Positions 25,544 through 33,847 of a stretch of DNA of 64,000 bases are shown one piece after another. How positions within the stretch are numbered: position 1 is the stretch's first letter; every line of letters begins with the position of its first letter. The DNA comes from Sphingobacterium chuzhouense (lineage in GTDB: Bacteria > Bacteroidota > Bacteroidia > Sphingobacteriales > Sphingobacteriaceae): positions 124,001 to 188,000 of the forward strand of contig NZ_JACNYL010000004.1 in NCBI RefSeq assembly GCF_014692525.1. Reading direction: 5' to 3'. The notes under the pieces are model-generated. The model did not search any database. It was given only the letters and a program-made list of their open reading frames with translations, and was not told where the DNA came from. The translations under genes and the position numbers were made by a program.

Positions 25544-27061
25544 GTGTCTTCCGTCAAAAAATTTGTAAGTGATACGGTAATATATGGTTTTACGACCATT
25601 GTTTCCCGGATGCTTAGTTTTTTGATGACGCCCATCTATCTTCGCAAATTTAAAGATGCGGCGGTATATGGTTTATATTCTAATCTATATGCCTGGGTTT
25701 CGATGTTAAATGCTATTCTGGCATTTGGAATGGAAACTACCTATTTTCGATTTTTACAAAAAGTCGATCCGAAAGATAAACAAAGAGTTTTCGATAACAG
25801 TTTTGTAGTGACGTTGATGACATCATTATTATTGCTGATTTCGGTTTTTGTTTTTATTGATCCGATAACAGCTTGGTTTGCGGATGGTGGTCGATCGGAG
25901 GAATATACCAAGTACATCCAATATTTTGTATTTATCCTCGTGGCAGATGCATTGGCAGTCGTGCCTTTTGCCAAGCTACGGGCACAGGGACGCCCTATCC
26001 GGTATAGTTCTCTGAAATTTATCAATATTTTCGTAACGCTGTTTTCTAATTTATTTTTTATCGTTTATTTACCTGATTGGACAAAATCGTCTGCTTTTTG
26101 GGCAGATTTTGCTGCGGGCTGGTTTCAGGAGGGGTGGATCGGATATGTTTTTCTTTCCAATTTGTTAGCGAGTGTGCTTACGTTGCTTCTATTAACGCCA
26201 GAGATATTGACATTAAGATTGCGTATCGACAGACCCCTTATGAAAAGTATGTTGGTTTATAGTTTTCCTATTTTGATTGCCAATATATCGTTTATTCTCA
26301 ATGAGAACCTGGACAAAATGTTTTTTCCGAAATTGTTGCCTGGAGAATATGGGAAAACGGAATTAGGAATATATGCTGCGGTAACCAAGATTGCTGTTTT
26401 CCTGAATTTATTTGTAACAGCTTTCCGATTGGGAGCAGAACCATTCTTTTTTTCGTACGCCAAGAATGAAAATGCCCGCCGTACGTATGCCAAGATTATG
26501 GAGTACTTTGTGATGTTGATGGTATTGGTCATGGTGGGTATTACCGTCAACTTGGATTGGCTCAAGGATTTTATCAGAGGAAATGAACTGCAACCGGATA
26601 TCTACTGGACAGGACTCAAAGTCGTGCCATTCATACTTTTAAACTTTGTATTATTAGGAATCTATATGAACCTATCTGTTTGGTACAAACTGACCGACCA
26701 GACACGGTTTGCCTTATATATATCCTTGACCGGTGCGCTGGTGACGATCGCCTTGAATTTCCTGTTGATTCCCATTTATTCCTATCCAGGGGCCGTTGCT
26801 ACAACCACTACTGCCTATTTGGTGATGATCGGATTATCTCTTTTTTGGGGACAGAAATATTATCCAATACCCTACCATTTCCTAAAAATAATTCTTTATC
26901 TTATGAGTGGTTTAGGTGTCTCTCTGGTTAGTTTTTTTATTTTTAATAGCAACTTCTGGATAGGCAACGGATTGCTGTTGCTTTTCAGTATAGCGATTGT
27001 TTTTTCGGAAAGGAAGAATATAGAACAATTGCTGTTACAACGGAAAAATAATTTGAAATAA
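25544..27061 (+). CDS. Polysaccharide biosynthesis flippase (MOP/Wzx-like)
   Basis: 505 residues with roughly 12-14 hydrophobic segments. The N-terminus SDTVIYGFTTIVSRMLSFLMTPIYLRKF is typical of the oligosaccharide flippase / PST family. GTG start at 25544. It probably flips a lipid-linked sugar across the inner membrane; no glycosyltransferase cluster is nearby, so it may serve peptidoglycan or a general lipid-linked substrate. Confidence 0.83.
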   Translation: MSSVKKFVSDTVIYGFTTIVSRMLSFLMTPIYLRKFKDAAVYGLYSNLYAWVSMLNAILAFGMETTYFRFLQKVDPKDKQRVFDNSFVVTLMTSLLLLISVFVFIDPITAWFADGGRSEEYTKYIQYFVFILVADALAVVPFAKLRAQGRPIRYSSLKFINIFVTLFSNLFFIVYLPDWTKSSAFWADFAAGWFQEGWIGYVFLSNLLASVLTLLLLTPEILTLRLRIDRPLMKSMLVYSFPILIANISFILNENLDKMFFPKLLPGEYGKTELGIYAAVTKIAVFLNLFVTAFRLGAEPFFFSYAKNENARRTYAKIMEYFVMLMVLVMVGITVNLDWLKDFIRGNELQPDIYWTGLKVVPFILLNFVLLGIYMNLSVWYKLTDQTRFALYISLTGALVTIALNFLLIPIYSYPGAVATTTTAYLVMIGLSLFWGQKYYPIPYHFLKIILYLMSGLGVSLVSFFIFNSNFWIGNGLLLLFSIAIVFSERKNIEQLLLQRKNNLK

Positions 27062-27120
27062 TGTAGCGTTTGATGATCGAATGCCGTTACCTAATTATTA
27101 TTGACATTTAATATCATTTT

Positions 27121-27660
27121 ATGAAGAAAACTTTACTTTTATTGAGCCTTATGGCTCTTGTAATGGCTAGTCATGCCCAGGAATCGAGGAGGGAACGAGC
27201 CGTTGCACGTCCAAATCACATTATGTTAGATCCAATCTCGTTAATCGCGGGGCCGGTGCTTAATTTTTCTTATGAGCGTGCTATCAATGAAGACGTAGGA
27301 CTCGGGCTGCATAGTCTTTTGGGGTTAGGGGCGATGGATGAAATGATACAATTTTCCCCTTTCGGACGACTGTATGTAGGTGGTTCGCATGGGGCGGGCT
27401 TTTTCATGGAAACTTTTGTGCCGATTACAAATATGGAAGAAACGTTTCAGAAATATAATGATGCCCACGATAGTTATACAGAGGTCATGGAACGACGGAC
27501 GTCGGTAGGATTGGGAGTGGGTTTAGGGGGTAAGTGGCTTTTTAAAAGAAACCTGATGTTGGAAGTCAGTGGTGGTATAGCCCGTAAATTTATCAACACG
27601 ACCGACAATACGGAATCTATTACGGGCAAATGGATGATAGGATTTGGTTATGCGTTTTAA
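27121..27660 (+). CDS. Small outer membrane beta-barrel protein, unknown function
   Basis: 179 residues. Signal peptide MKKTLLLLSLMALVMASHAQ, then strands with alternating hydrophobicity and a terminal FGYAF. Resembles small 8-stranded OMP families (DUF3575-like). Its last 41 nt overlap the convergent dus gene. Confidence 0.65.
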   Translation: MKKTLLLLSLMALVMASHAQESRRERAVARPNHIMLDPISLIAGPVLNFSYERAINEDVGLGLHSLLGLGAMDEMIQFSPFGRLYVGGSHGAGFFMETFVPITNMEETFQKYNDAHDSYTEVMERRTSVGLGVGLGGKWLFKRNLMLEVSGGIARKFINTTDNTESITGKWMIGFGYAF

Positions 27661-28636
27661 ACTTTTCCTTGATCTCTTCCAGCACTTCGAGAATTTCGTT
27701 ATGGTCGCCTAATCCAACCAACTTGGTACGATATTCCTTGAAATTCGGTATACCCTTAAAGTAATTGGCATAATGCCGGCGCATTTCAAACACGCCGGTT
27801 TTATCCCCTTTCCATTCAATGGATTTGGTCAAGTGGGTTTTGCACACTTCGACGCGCTCGTCTATGGTTGGACCTTCTAATCGTTCTCCCGTTTCAAAGA
27901 AATGCTTGATTTCTCGAAATATCCAAGGGTATCCAATAGATGCACGTCCAATCATGATGCCGTCGACTTCATATTCCATACGCCAAGCGGCTGCTTTTTC
28001 CACAGAATCGATATCCCCATTCCCAAAAATAGGGATTTGGATGCGGGGGTTACGTTTTACATCCCGTATCATACTCCAGTCGGCCTGTCCTTTATACATC
28101 TGCGCTCTTGTACGCCCATGGATAGCTAATGCCTTGATACCTACATCTTGCAGGCGTTCTGCGACTTCGTATACATTTTTGGTGTTGTCGTCCCAGCCAA
28201 GACGGGTTTTTACAGTTACGGGAAGGGGAGTAGCGTCTACAACAGCCTTGGTCATGGCAACCATTTTGTCTATATCCTGAAGAAGACTGGCACCTGCACC
28301 ACGGCAAGCTACATTCTTCACAGGGCAGCCGTAGTTTATATCAATTAAGTCGGGCTGGGCTAAAGTGCATATCTCCGCAGACTGACGCATGCTTTCAATG
28401 TCAGAACCGAATATCTGTATACCGATAGGTCTTTCGTATTCAAAGATGTCAAGCTTCTGTTTGGATTTAGCAGCATCCCGAATTAGCCCCTCCGAAGAAA
28501 TGAACTCCGTATACATCATATCCACCCCGTTTTGCTTACACACATAACGGAATGGTGGGTCGCTGACATCCTCCATAGGAGCCAGTAGTAACGGAAATTC
28601 ACCTAAATCAATATGCTCACCGATCTTAACAGCCAT
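27620..28636 (-). CDS. dus: tRNA-dihydrouridine synthase (DusB-like)
   Basis: 338 residues. FMN-binding TIM barrel with LLAPMEDVSDPPFR, DINYGCPVKNVACRGAGA (catalytic Cys), HGRTRAQMYKG and IFGNGDID. It reduces specific uridines in tRNA. The last 13 codons overlap the 3' end of the upstream OMP gene on the other strand. Confidence 0.94.
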   Translation of the reverse strand: MAVKIGEHIDLGEFPLLLAPMEDVSDPPFRYVCKQNGVDMMYTEFISSEGLIRDAAKSKQKLDIFEYERPIGIQIFGSDIESMRQSAEICTLAQPDLIDINYGCPVKNVACRGAGASLLQDIDKMVAMTKAVVDATPLPVTVKTRLGWDDNTKNVYEVAERLQDVGIKALAIHGRTRAQMYKGQADWSMIRDVKRNPRIQIPIFGNGDIDSVEKAAAWRMEYEVDGIMIGRASIGYPWIFREIKHFFETGERLEGPTIDERVEVCKTHLTKSIEWKGDKTGVFEMRRHYANYFKGIPNFKEYRTKLVGLGDHNEILEVLEEIKEKFKTHNQILSSICP

Positions 28637-29035
28637 CTTAACTTTTTTGCAAAGTTACTGAATTTCTTTCTTCATTTTTTTCTTGATAAAAAAACGAAGC
28701 AAAAAAATCAAGGCTGAATATGGTTTTGCTATTTTTCTTTGTCTATTCCTAAACAAAATAAAACTCGCGTTGCTCAAACATTATTTTGTTCTTAACGGAA
28801 TAACCTGCATAAAAATGACCGCAAAACAATATAAGGCCGTTGTTATCCACATAACGGCAAAGCAATATTGATCGTGTTTATTTACGCATTGCACAATTCC
28901 CTCCTTAACCTCTAATGCCACATCAAAAATTTTGAAATATGTAGAAATATGATAAATGCACTATCCAACCCATCAAAATTTTTAAGTGGCGAGCTTTTTG
29001 GTTCTTTTTTGCGGGAAAAAAGGACAGAAAAAAAG
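28637..29035. other. AT-rich intergenic stretch between dus and tag
   Basis: 399 nt without a convincing gene. Near the left edge lies a candidate minus-strand -7 element for dus (28650-28657). A partial hairpin (gccgttgttat / ataacggc) lies near 28833-28855, with a repeated cgcaaaacaatat / cggcaaagcaatat motif around it. Two short plus-strand frames (28683-28871, 28949-29188) have no protein-like character. Confidence 0.6.
28650..28657 (-). promoter_or_regulatory. Candidate -7 element for dus
   Basis: Minus-strand TAACTTTG matches TAnnTTTG, about 13 nt before the dus ATG. No -33 match. Confidence 0.4.
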
Positions 29036-29605
29036 TTAAATTTTAAAAGAGCAGCTGTCAAGATGATCATCAACCATCCCTACGGCCTGCATAAAAGCAT
29101 AACATATCGTGGTTCCGAAAAATTTCATGCCGCGTTTTTTGAGATCTTTGGAGATAGCATCAGATTCCTTGCTGTGGGTCGGGGCTGATTTTAAGTCTTT
29201 CAGCGCGTTGACAATGCGTTTCCTTTCCGGCATAAAGCTGTAGAGATAATTGTAAAATGAGCCGAATTCCTGCTGTATCTGCATGAATATCTGTGCATTT
29301 TTCACAGTCGCGGTTATTTTACCACGATGACGGATGATACGCTCGTCTTGCACGAGTTCCTCTATTTTGCGCTCATCAAATTGTGATACTTGTTTATAAT
29401 CAAACCCCGCAAAAGCCTTTCTGTACCCTTCTCTCCTTCGCAAGATCGTAATCCAGCTTAACCCGGCTTGCGCTGATTCTAGGACGAGAAATTCAAAAAG
29501 GACAGTGTCTGAATCTACTTCTTTGCCCCATTCTTCATCGTGGTATCTTACATATAATTCATCGTTGCCGCACCAAGGGCAACGTTCAATAGGGGGTGCT
29601 GTCAT
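29036..29605 (-). CDS. tag: DNA-3-methyladenine glycosylase I
   Basis: 189 residues. Zinc-binding CPWCGND at the N-terminus and DDHLDSC at the C-terminus, YHDEEWG and the SWITILRRREGYRKAF block are diagnostic. It removes 3-methyladenine from DNA in base excision repair. Confidence 0.95.
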   Translation of the reverse strand: MTAPPIERCPWCGNDELYVRYHDEEWGKEVDSDTVLFEFLVLESAQAGLSWITILRRREGYRKAFAGFDYKQVSQFDERKIEELVQDERIIRHRGKITATVKNAQIFMQIQQEFGSFYNYLYSFMPERKRIVNALKDLKSAPTHSKESDAISKDLKKRGMKFFGTTICYAFMQAVGMVDDHLDSCSFKI

Positions 29606-29670
29606 GTCTTTTTCTTTTTTAAGCTTGGTGATATTATGCTAACTTTACGGCAAAGTAAGAAAATTTTTGG

Positions 29671-30600
29671 ATGTATCTATTGAAGCGTATCTTTTTGGGT
29701 AGCATACTGTGTCTGATGACCAGCATAGTGTGGGGGCAAGAGGACACTACCCGTTTACCTATAGCGATCGACAGCATGGCAGTGGCGGAAATCGATGCGT
29801 TTAATTATATATTTCCACCGGAGGATCGTCCACATAAGCTCCTTGAACAATTCTTATCAGACATTGAACAACGTAGTATAAATCCCATCACCGCTCTGGA
29901 TTATATGAAATCTACGTCGGAATCCGCTCAAAGTGTACCCCATCGGCAAGGAGAGGTAAAAGGTGAGCGTCCTGTGTGGGTCTTGCTGGTTGTTTTTCTG
30001 TTGTTTCTGGCTGTTGCACTTGTGCGACTTGCATTTCCTGCTGATTTTGCAATGATTGTACAGGCTTATTACGACGAACGGACACTGCAGCAGGTGAGCA
30101 AGGAGGACAATATGCTCACCTCTTGGCCATATATATTTCTGTATCTCATCTTTAGCCTCGCACTGGGACTTTTCATCGTGTTAATGGAATCGGCTTTTGA
30201 GCGCTTTGACGTCCTCAGTTTAGAGAACTATATACGAACAGCCTTTCTTGTTGCGGTATTATTTATCATTAAAATACTGTTAATCAGATTTATTTCGTTC
30301 GTATTTGAAATAGATCGTTTGGTGAGAGAATACGTAACCGTACTTTATTTAGTTTATTTTAACAGCATGCTTTTTTTGATGCCTTTCCTGCTGACGGTAA
30401 CGCTTGTTCCTACGGCATACTTTAAGATTCTGTTAATTTTGTTCAGTGTATTGGTGTCTATCTTGTTCATATATAGGTTTTTGAGGACAGCTTTCCGCTT
30501 GTTCGGAAATCTAAAGTTTTCAATTTTTTATTTAATTCTGTATCTTTGCGCACTTGAAGTAGCGCCGATTTTGATATTGGTTAGAACATTGAGCAACTAA
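29671..30600 (+). CDS. DUF4271 integral membrane protein
   Basis: 309 residues. Signal peptide (about 1-22, VWGQ), a periplasmic stretch of about 85 residues, then about 7 transmembrane segments from residue 105 on. Size, topology and position just before hemD fit the Bacteroidota DUF4271 family, whose function is not established to my knowledge. A TAACTTTA near 29649 is a near-match to a -7 element. Confidence 0.75.
   Translation: MYLLKRIFLGSILCLMTSIVWGQEDTTRLPIAIDSMAVAEIDAFNYIFPPEDRPHKLLEQFLSDIEQRSINPITALDYMKSTSESAQSVPHRQGEVKGERPVWVLLVVFLLFLAVALVRLAFPADFAMIVQAYYDERTLQQVSKEDNMLTSWPYIFLYLIFSLALGLFIVLMESAFERFDVLSLENYIRTAFLVAVLFIIKILLIRFISFVFEIDRLVREYVTVLYLVYFNSMLFLMPFLLTVTLVPTAYFKILLILFSVLVSILFIYRFLRTAFRLFGNLKFSIFYLILYLCALEVAPILILVRTLSN
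30541..30548 (+). promoter_or_regulatory. Candidate internal -7 element for hemD inside the DUF4271 gene
   Basis: TATCTTTG lies in the last 60 nt of the upstream gene and about 62 nt before the hemD ATG. TTTG-like T-rich sequence lies about 20 nt upstream (TTTTTTA). It could give hemD its own transcript. Confidence 0.4.
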
Positions 30601-30610
30601 AAAATTGAAT

Positions 30611-31378
30611 ATGCAAGTAGATGAAGCAAGAGCCAAGAAGGTAAAAAGTATTTTAGTTACCTTGCCCAAACCTGAAAATGATAAGTCTCCGTATTTTGCG
30701 TTAGCAGAAAAATATAACTTAAAATTGGACTTTAGAGGATTCATTCACGTAGAAGGTGTTCCGGCTAAAGACGTGCGCAAGGAAAAAATTAACTTTGCAG
30801 ATTTTACAGCGGTTATCTTTACCAGTAAGAATGCGGTCGACCATTTCTTTCGCGTATGTGAGGAAATGCGGTATGAAGTGCCGGCAGACATGAAGTATTT
30901 CTGTATATCAGAGGCTATAGCGCTTTATCTGCAAAAATATATTCAATATCGTAAACGTAAAATTTTCTTTGGGAAGCAAACCGCCAAAGATTTAGAGGAA
31001 GTTCTAAAGAAGCATAGTAAAGAAAAATTTCTTTTTCCCTGCTCAGATGTTGCTAATGAAGAAACTCAAAAATGGCTGCAGGATAACGGATACGACTTTA
31101 CTCCCGCCGTCTTGTTCCGTACAGTTATTAGTGATATCAAAGATCTAGAAAATGTATTTTATGATATTATCGTTTTCTTCAGCCCTTCAAGCGTACAGTC
31201 GCTGTTTGAGAATTTCCCCGATTTTAGACAAAAAAACACCCGAATTGCGGCATTTGGTGCTACTACGCAACAAGAACTGCTCAACCATGATTTGATTTTA
31301 GATATACCAGCCCCGACCCCAGAAGCACCAAGCATGACCATGGCGGTGGAGCAATACATCAAACAGGTGAATAAATAA
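30611..31378 (+). CDS. hemD: Uroporphyrinogen-III synthase
   Basis: 255 residues from ATG 30611; a TTG two codons earlier is possible. Two-lobed HemD pattern: AVIFTSKNAVDHFFR in lobe 1, LFPCSDVANEETQKWL, then IIVFFSPSSVQSLFENF and IAAFGATTQQELLNH in lobe 2. It closes hydroxymethylbilane to uroporphyrinogen III in heme synthesis. Linked to DUF4271 upstream. Confidence 0.88.
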   Translation: MQVDEARAKKVKSILVTLPKPENDKSPYFALAEKYNLKLDFRGFIHVEGVPAKDVRKEKINFADFTAVIFTSKNAVDHFFRVCEEMRYEVPADMKYFCISEAIALYLQKYIQYRKRKIFFGKQTAKDLEEVLKKHSKEKFLFPCSDVANEETQKWLQDNGYDFTPAVLFRTVISDIKDLENVFYDIIVFFSPSSVQSLFENFPDFRQKNTRIAAFGATTQQELLNHDLILDIPAPTPEAPSMTMAVEQYIKQVNK

Positions 31379-31541
31379 AGAATAATGACGCTTATCATTT
31401 CTTATTTAGAATATTTCTATTTAATTTGTGCGTGATATTGATTCGATAAAATAAAATTTAACGAAGTCGCAGGCAAAAAGAAGCATAAAAAATAATTAGG
31501 TAAATTTAAACAGGCTCTTATATTAAAGAGGAATATTTTTT

Positions 31542-31549
31542 TAAGTTTG
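31542..31549 (+). promoter_or_regulatory. Candidate -7 element for the JmjC-like gene
   Basis: TAAGTTTG matches TAnnTTTG and ends 26 nt before the GTG start at 31576. The -33 position is not clearly TTTG. Confidence 0.4.
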
Positions 31550-31575
31550 TAAATAGTTGTTAAGCGTTAGAACTT

Positions 31576-32448
31576 GTGAAACTAAAACCAGTAGATAGTA
31601 TATCAGGGATTGCTCCAAAGGACTTTGTTCGGGATTATCTCAACAAAGGACAGCCGGTGATCATCAAAGATTTTATCAGCAAAGAGAGTCCTTGCTGGCA
31701 GAAATGGAGTTATGACTATTTCAAGGAAATAGCAGGTAACGAACAAGTAGATATATACGGACGAGAAGAGGAGTCGCAGAATCATGCCGCCAGTCCTCCG
31801 GTAGGCAGGATGAGTTTTGGTGAATATCTTGATAAAATAAGGATGGAACCAACGGAATTGCGTTTGTTCCTTTTCAATTTGATGAAGATCAGACCCGAGT
31901 TAAAAAAAGACGTCATTTATAATGATGTGACCGGTGGTAAAGTCCTGCAGTGGCTTCCTTATATGTTCTTTGGTGGAGAAGGTTCTGCAACCCGTAACCA
32001 TTTCGATATTGATATGTCGCATGTATTCATTTCGCAGTTTCAAGGAACGAAACGGATATGGCTCTTTCCAAACAATCAATCTGACTTGATGTATAAGTTG
32101 CCTTATAATTTCCATAGCATTGCGAACTTGAAAACGAGCAGCCAGGAAGAGTATCCGGCTTTGAAATTGTTGGATGGTTATGAAGCTGTTATCCACCCTG
32201 GTGATACACTCTATATGCCAGCGGGATGGTGGCACTATATACAGTATGAAACCGAAGGATACTCCATTTCCGTACGGGCATTGGCAAATTCCCTTAGTGA
32301 AAAAATAAAAGGAGCAAGAAACCTATTTGTCACGCGTCATTTTGATGATACCATGCGTAAGATATTCAAGGGTAAGTGGCTCGATTATAAAATCAAAACT
32401 GCCCGGAAGCGTGCAGACAGGGCGATGCGGAAGCGCGCGAAGTTATAG
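31576..32448 (+). CDS. JmjC/cupin-like Fe(II)/2-oxoglutarate-dependent oxygenase
   Basis: 290 residues. Iron-binding HxD...H is visible as NHFDIDMSHVF (about 140) and GWWHYIQYET (about 212), with PGDTLYMPAGWWH typical of bacterial JmjC / cupin-8 hydroxylases. The C-terminus is strongly basic (KTARKRADRAMRKRAKL). GTG start. These enzymes may hydroxylate a protein or small molecule; target unknown. The stop codon lies within a hairpin shared with trpC. Confidence 0.8.
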   Translation: MKLKPVDSISGIAPKDFVRDYLNKGQPVIIKDFISKESPCWQKWSYDYFKEIAGNEQVDIYGREEESQNHAASPPVGRMSFGEYLDKIRMEPTELRLFLFNLMKIRPELKKDVIYNDVTGGKVLQWLPYMFFGGEGSATRNHFDIDMSHVFISQFQGTKRIWLFPNNQSDLMYKLPYNFHSIANLKTSSQEEYPALKLLDGYEAVIHPGDTLYMPAGWWHYIQYETEGYSISVRALANSLSEKIKGARNLFVTRHFDDTMRKIFKGKWLDYKIKTARKRADRAMRKRAKL

Positions 32449-32470
32449 GGGGGTACTACGCCCCTATAAC
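32442..32470. terminator. Shared inverted repeat between the JmjC-like gene and trpC
   Basis: GTTATAGGGG and CCCCTATAAC form a perfect 10-bp stem with a 9-nt loop. It spans the stop codons of the two convergent genes. T-tracts on either side are weak, so it may act as a bidirectional 3'-end hairpin rather than a classical terminator. Confidence 0.6.
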
Positions 32471-33249
32471 AATTTTCCTACAAACTCTTTTATTGCTTCT
32501 GCTGGATCTGCAGTTTTCATGAAATTTTCGCCAACCAAGAACCCCTGGAAACCAGCATCTTTCAATTCACTTATTGTCTTTGGATCAGATATGCCGCTTT
32601 CTGAAACCTTGATAAAGCGATCAGGAATAATATTCACTAAATCATAAGAATGGTTTAGATCGACCACAAAATCCTTTAGGTTGCGGTTGTTGACACCTAT
32701 AGCATCCACACTATCAAAGATATTACGTTGGAGTTCTTCTTCGTTATGAACTTCCAGAAGTACGCTCAATCCCAACGATTTAGCGTAATCCGAATAAGCT
32801 TTTATTTCATCGCTATTTAAACACGCTGCAATCAAGAGGATAATATCAGCACCATGCGCTTTAGCTTCAGCTATCTGATACGTGTCTACGATAAACTCTT
32901 TACGTAGCAAAGGAATAGTCAATACCTCCCGCGCACTGCTTAAATCCGCAAGGGAACCTTTGAAAAAATCCGGGTCTGTCAGTACTGATACCGCCGATGC
33001 CCCCGCCTTCTGATAGCCTTGAACGACTTCTGCAACGCTAGATGTTCCGTTGATGAGCCCTTTTGACGGCGATGCCCGTTTAAATTCTGCGATAATGCCC
33101 GTCCGTTCAGGATGCAGTACATAGTCTTTCAGTGAATAACAAGTCCTGCTGAAAAACGGATACTGCTCCAGTTCTTCCAACGAAACTTGCTTTTTAGCTT
33201 CCGCTACTTCTATTTTTTTCCGTTCTATTATTTTGTCTAATATAGTCAT
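32464..33249 (-). CDS. trpC: Indole-3-glycerol phosphate synthase
   Basis: 261 residues. IGPS barrel motifs: IAEFKRASPSKG with catalytic Lys, PLLRKEFIVDTYQI, LLEVHNEEEL, IGVNNRNLKDF and SESGI. It converts CdRP to indole-3-glycerol phosphate. It is the third and last gene of the trp operon here and follows trpG directly; trpD, which normally supplies its pathway before it, is absent from this locus. Confidence 0.95.
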   Translation of the reverse strand: MTILDKIIERKKIEVAEAKKQVSLEELEQYPFFSRTCYSLKDYVLHPERTGIIAEFKRASPSKGLINGTSSVAEVVQGYQKAGASAVSVLTDPDFFKGSLADLSSAREVLTIPLLRKEFIVDTYQIAEAKAHGADIILLIAACLNSDEIKAYSDYAKSLGLSVLLEVHNEEELQRNIFDSVDAIGVNNRNLKDFVVDLNHSYDLVNIIPDRFIKVSESGISDPKTISELKDAGFQGFLVGENFMKTADPAEAIKEFVGKLL

Positions 33250-33268
33250 TGTTTGTTTGTAAAGATGT

Positions 33269-33841
33269 TTATAACAACCAGTTTTCCATCAACTTTTTTC
33301 CATTTGTTGTCAGTACCGACTCCGGATGAAACTGCACGCTACGTACATCATATTGGTTATGACGCAGTGCCATAATAACCCCATCCGAATCGACTGCTGT
33401 TACCTGAAGGCACGTCGGTAGATTTTCTTTCGTGACTGCCCACGAATGATATCTCCCAATTTTAGAATCCTTAGGGAAGTCTTGAAACAGCTTCTCCGTG
33501 TCGTCGGTAATAATAATGTCGGTAGCAACACCATGTAGGGGCTTCGGCATGTTGTATAGCGTTCCTCCAAATACCTCGGCAATAGCCTGCTGCCCCAAAC
33601 AGATACCTAAGATGCTCTTCGAGGGGGCGTATTGACGGATAACATCCATTAAAAGACCAGCTTCCTCCGGTATTCCGGGGCCAGGCGACAGCAAAATCCT
33701 ATCAAACGGCTCGACATCTTCCAGCTTGAATTTATCATTTCGCCATACGGTGTATGCTTGTCCTAGTTCCTGCAATAAATGTACAAGGTTATAGGTGAAT
33801 GAATCGTAATTGTCGATTACTAATATCTTATTGTTACTCAT
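33269..33841 (-). CDS. trpG: Anthranilate synthase glutamine amidotransferase subunit
   Basis: 190 residues. Class I amidotransferase with LLSPGPGIPEEAG, catalytic Cys in GICLGQQAIAEVFGG and the His-Glu in QFHPESVLT. It supplies ammonia to TrpE. Gap to trpE is 6 nt and to trpC 19 nt, so one operon. No fused TrpD domain is present. Confidence 0.95.
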   Translation of the reverse strand: MSNNKILVIDNYDSFTYNLVHLLQELGQAYTVWRNDKFKLEDVEPFDRILLSPGPGIPEEAGLLMDVIRQYAPSKSILGICLGQQAIAEVFGGTLYNMPKPLHGVATDIIITDDTEKLFQDFPKDSKIGRYHSWAVTKENLPTCLQVTAVDSDGVIMALRHNQYDVRSVQFHPESVLTTNGKKLMENWLL

Positions 33842-33847
33842 TTTGTG

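Noticed and set aside
28683-28871. 62-codon plus-strand frame between dus and tag
   Set aside because: AT-rich, Lys-rich low complexity with no homology cues; more likely untranslated.
28949-29188. 79-codon plus-strand frame overlapping the 3' end of tag
   Set aside because: Half of it is antisense to tag, which has clear catalytic motifs on the other strand.
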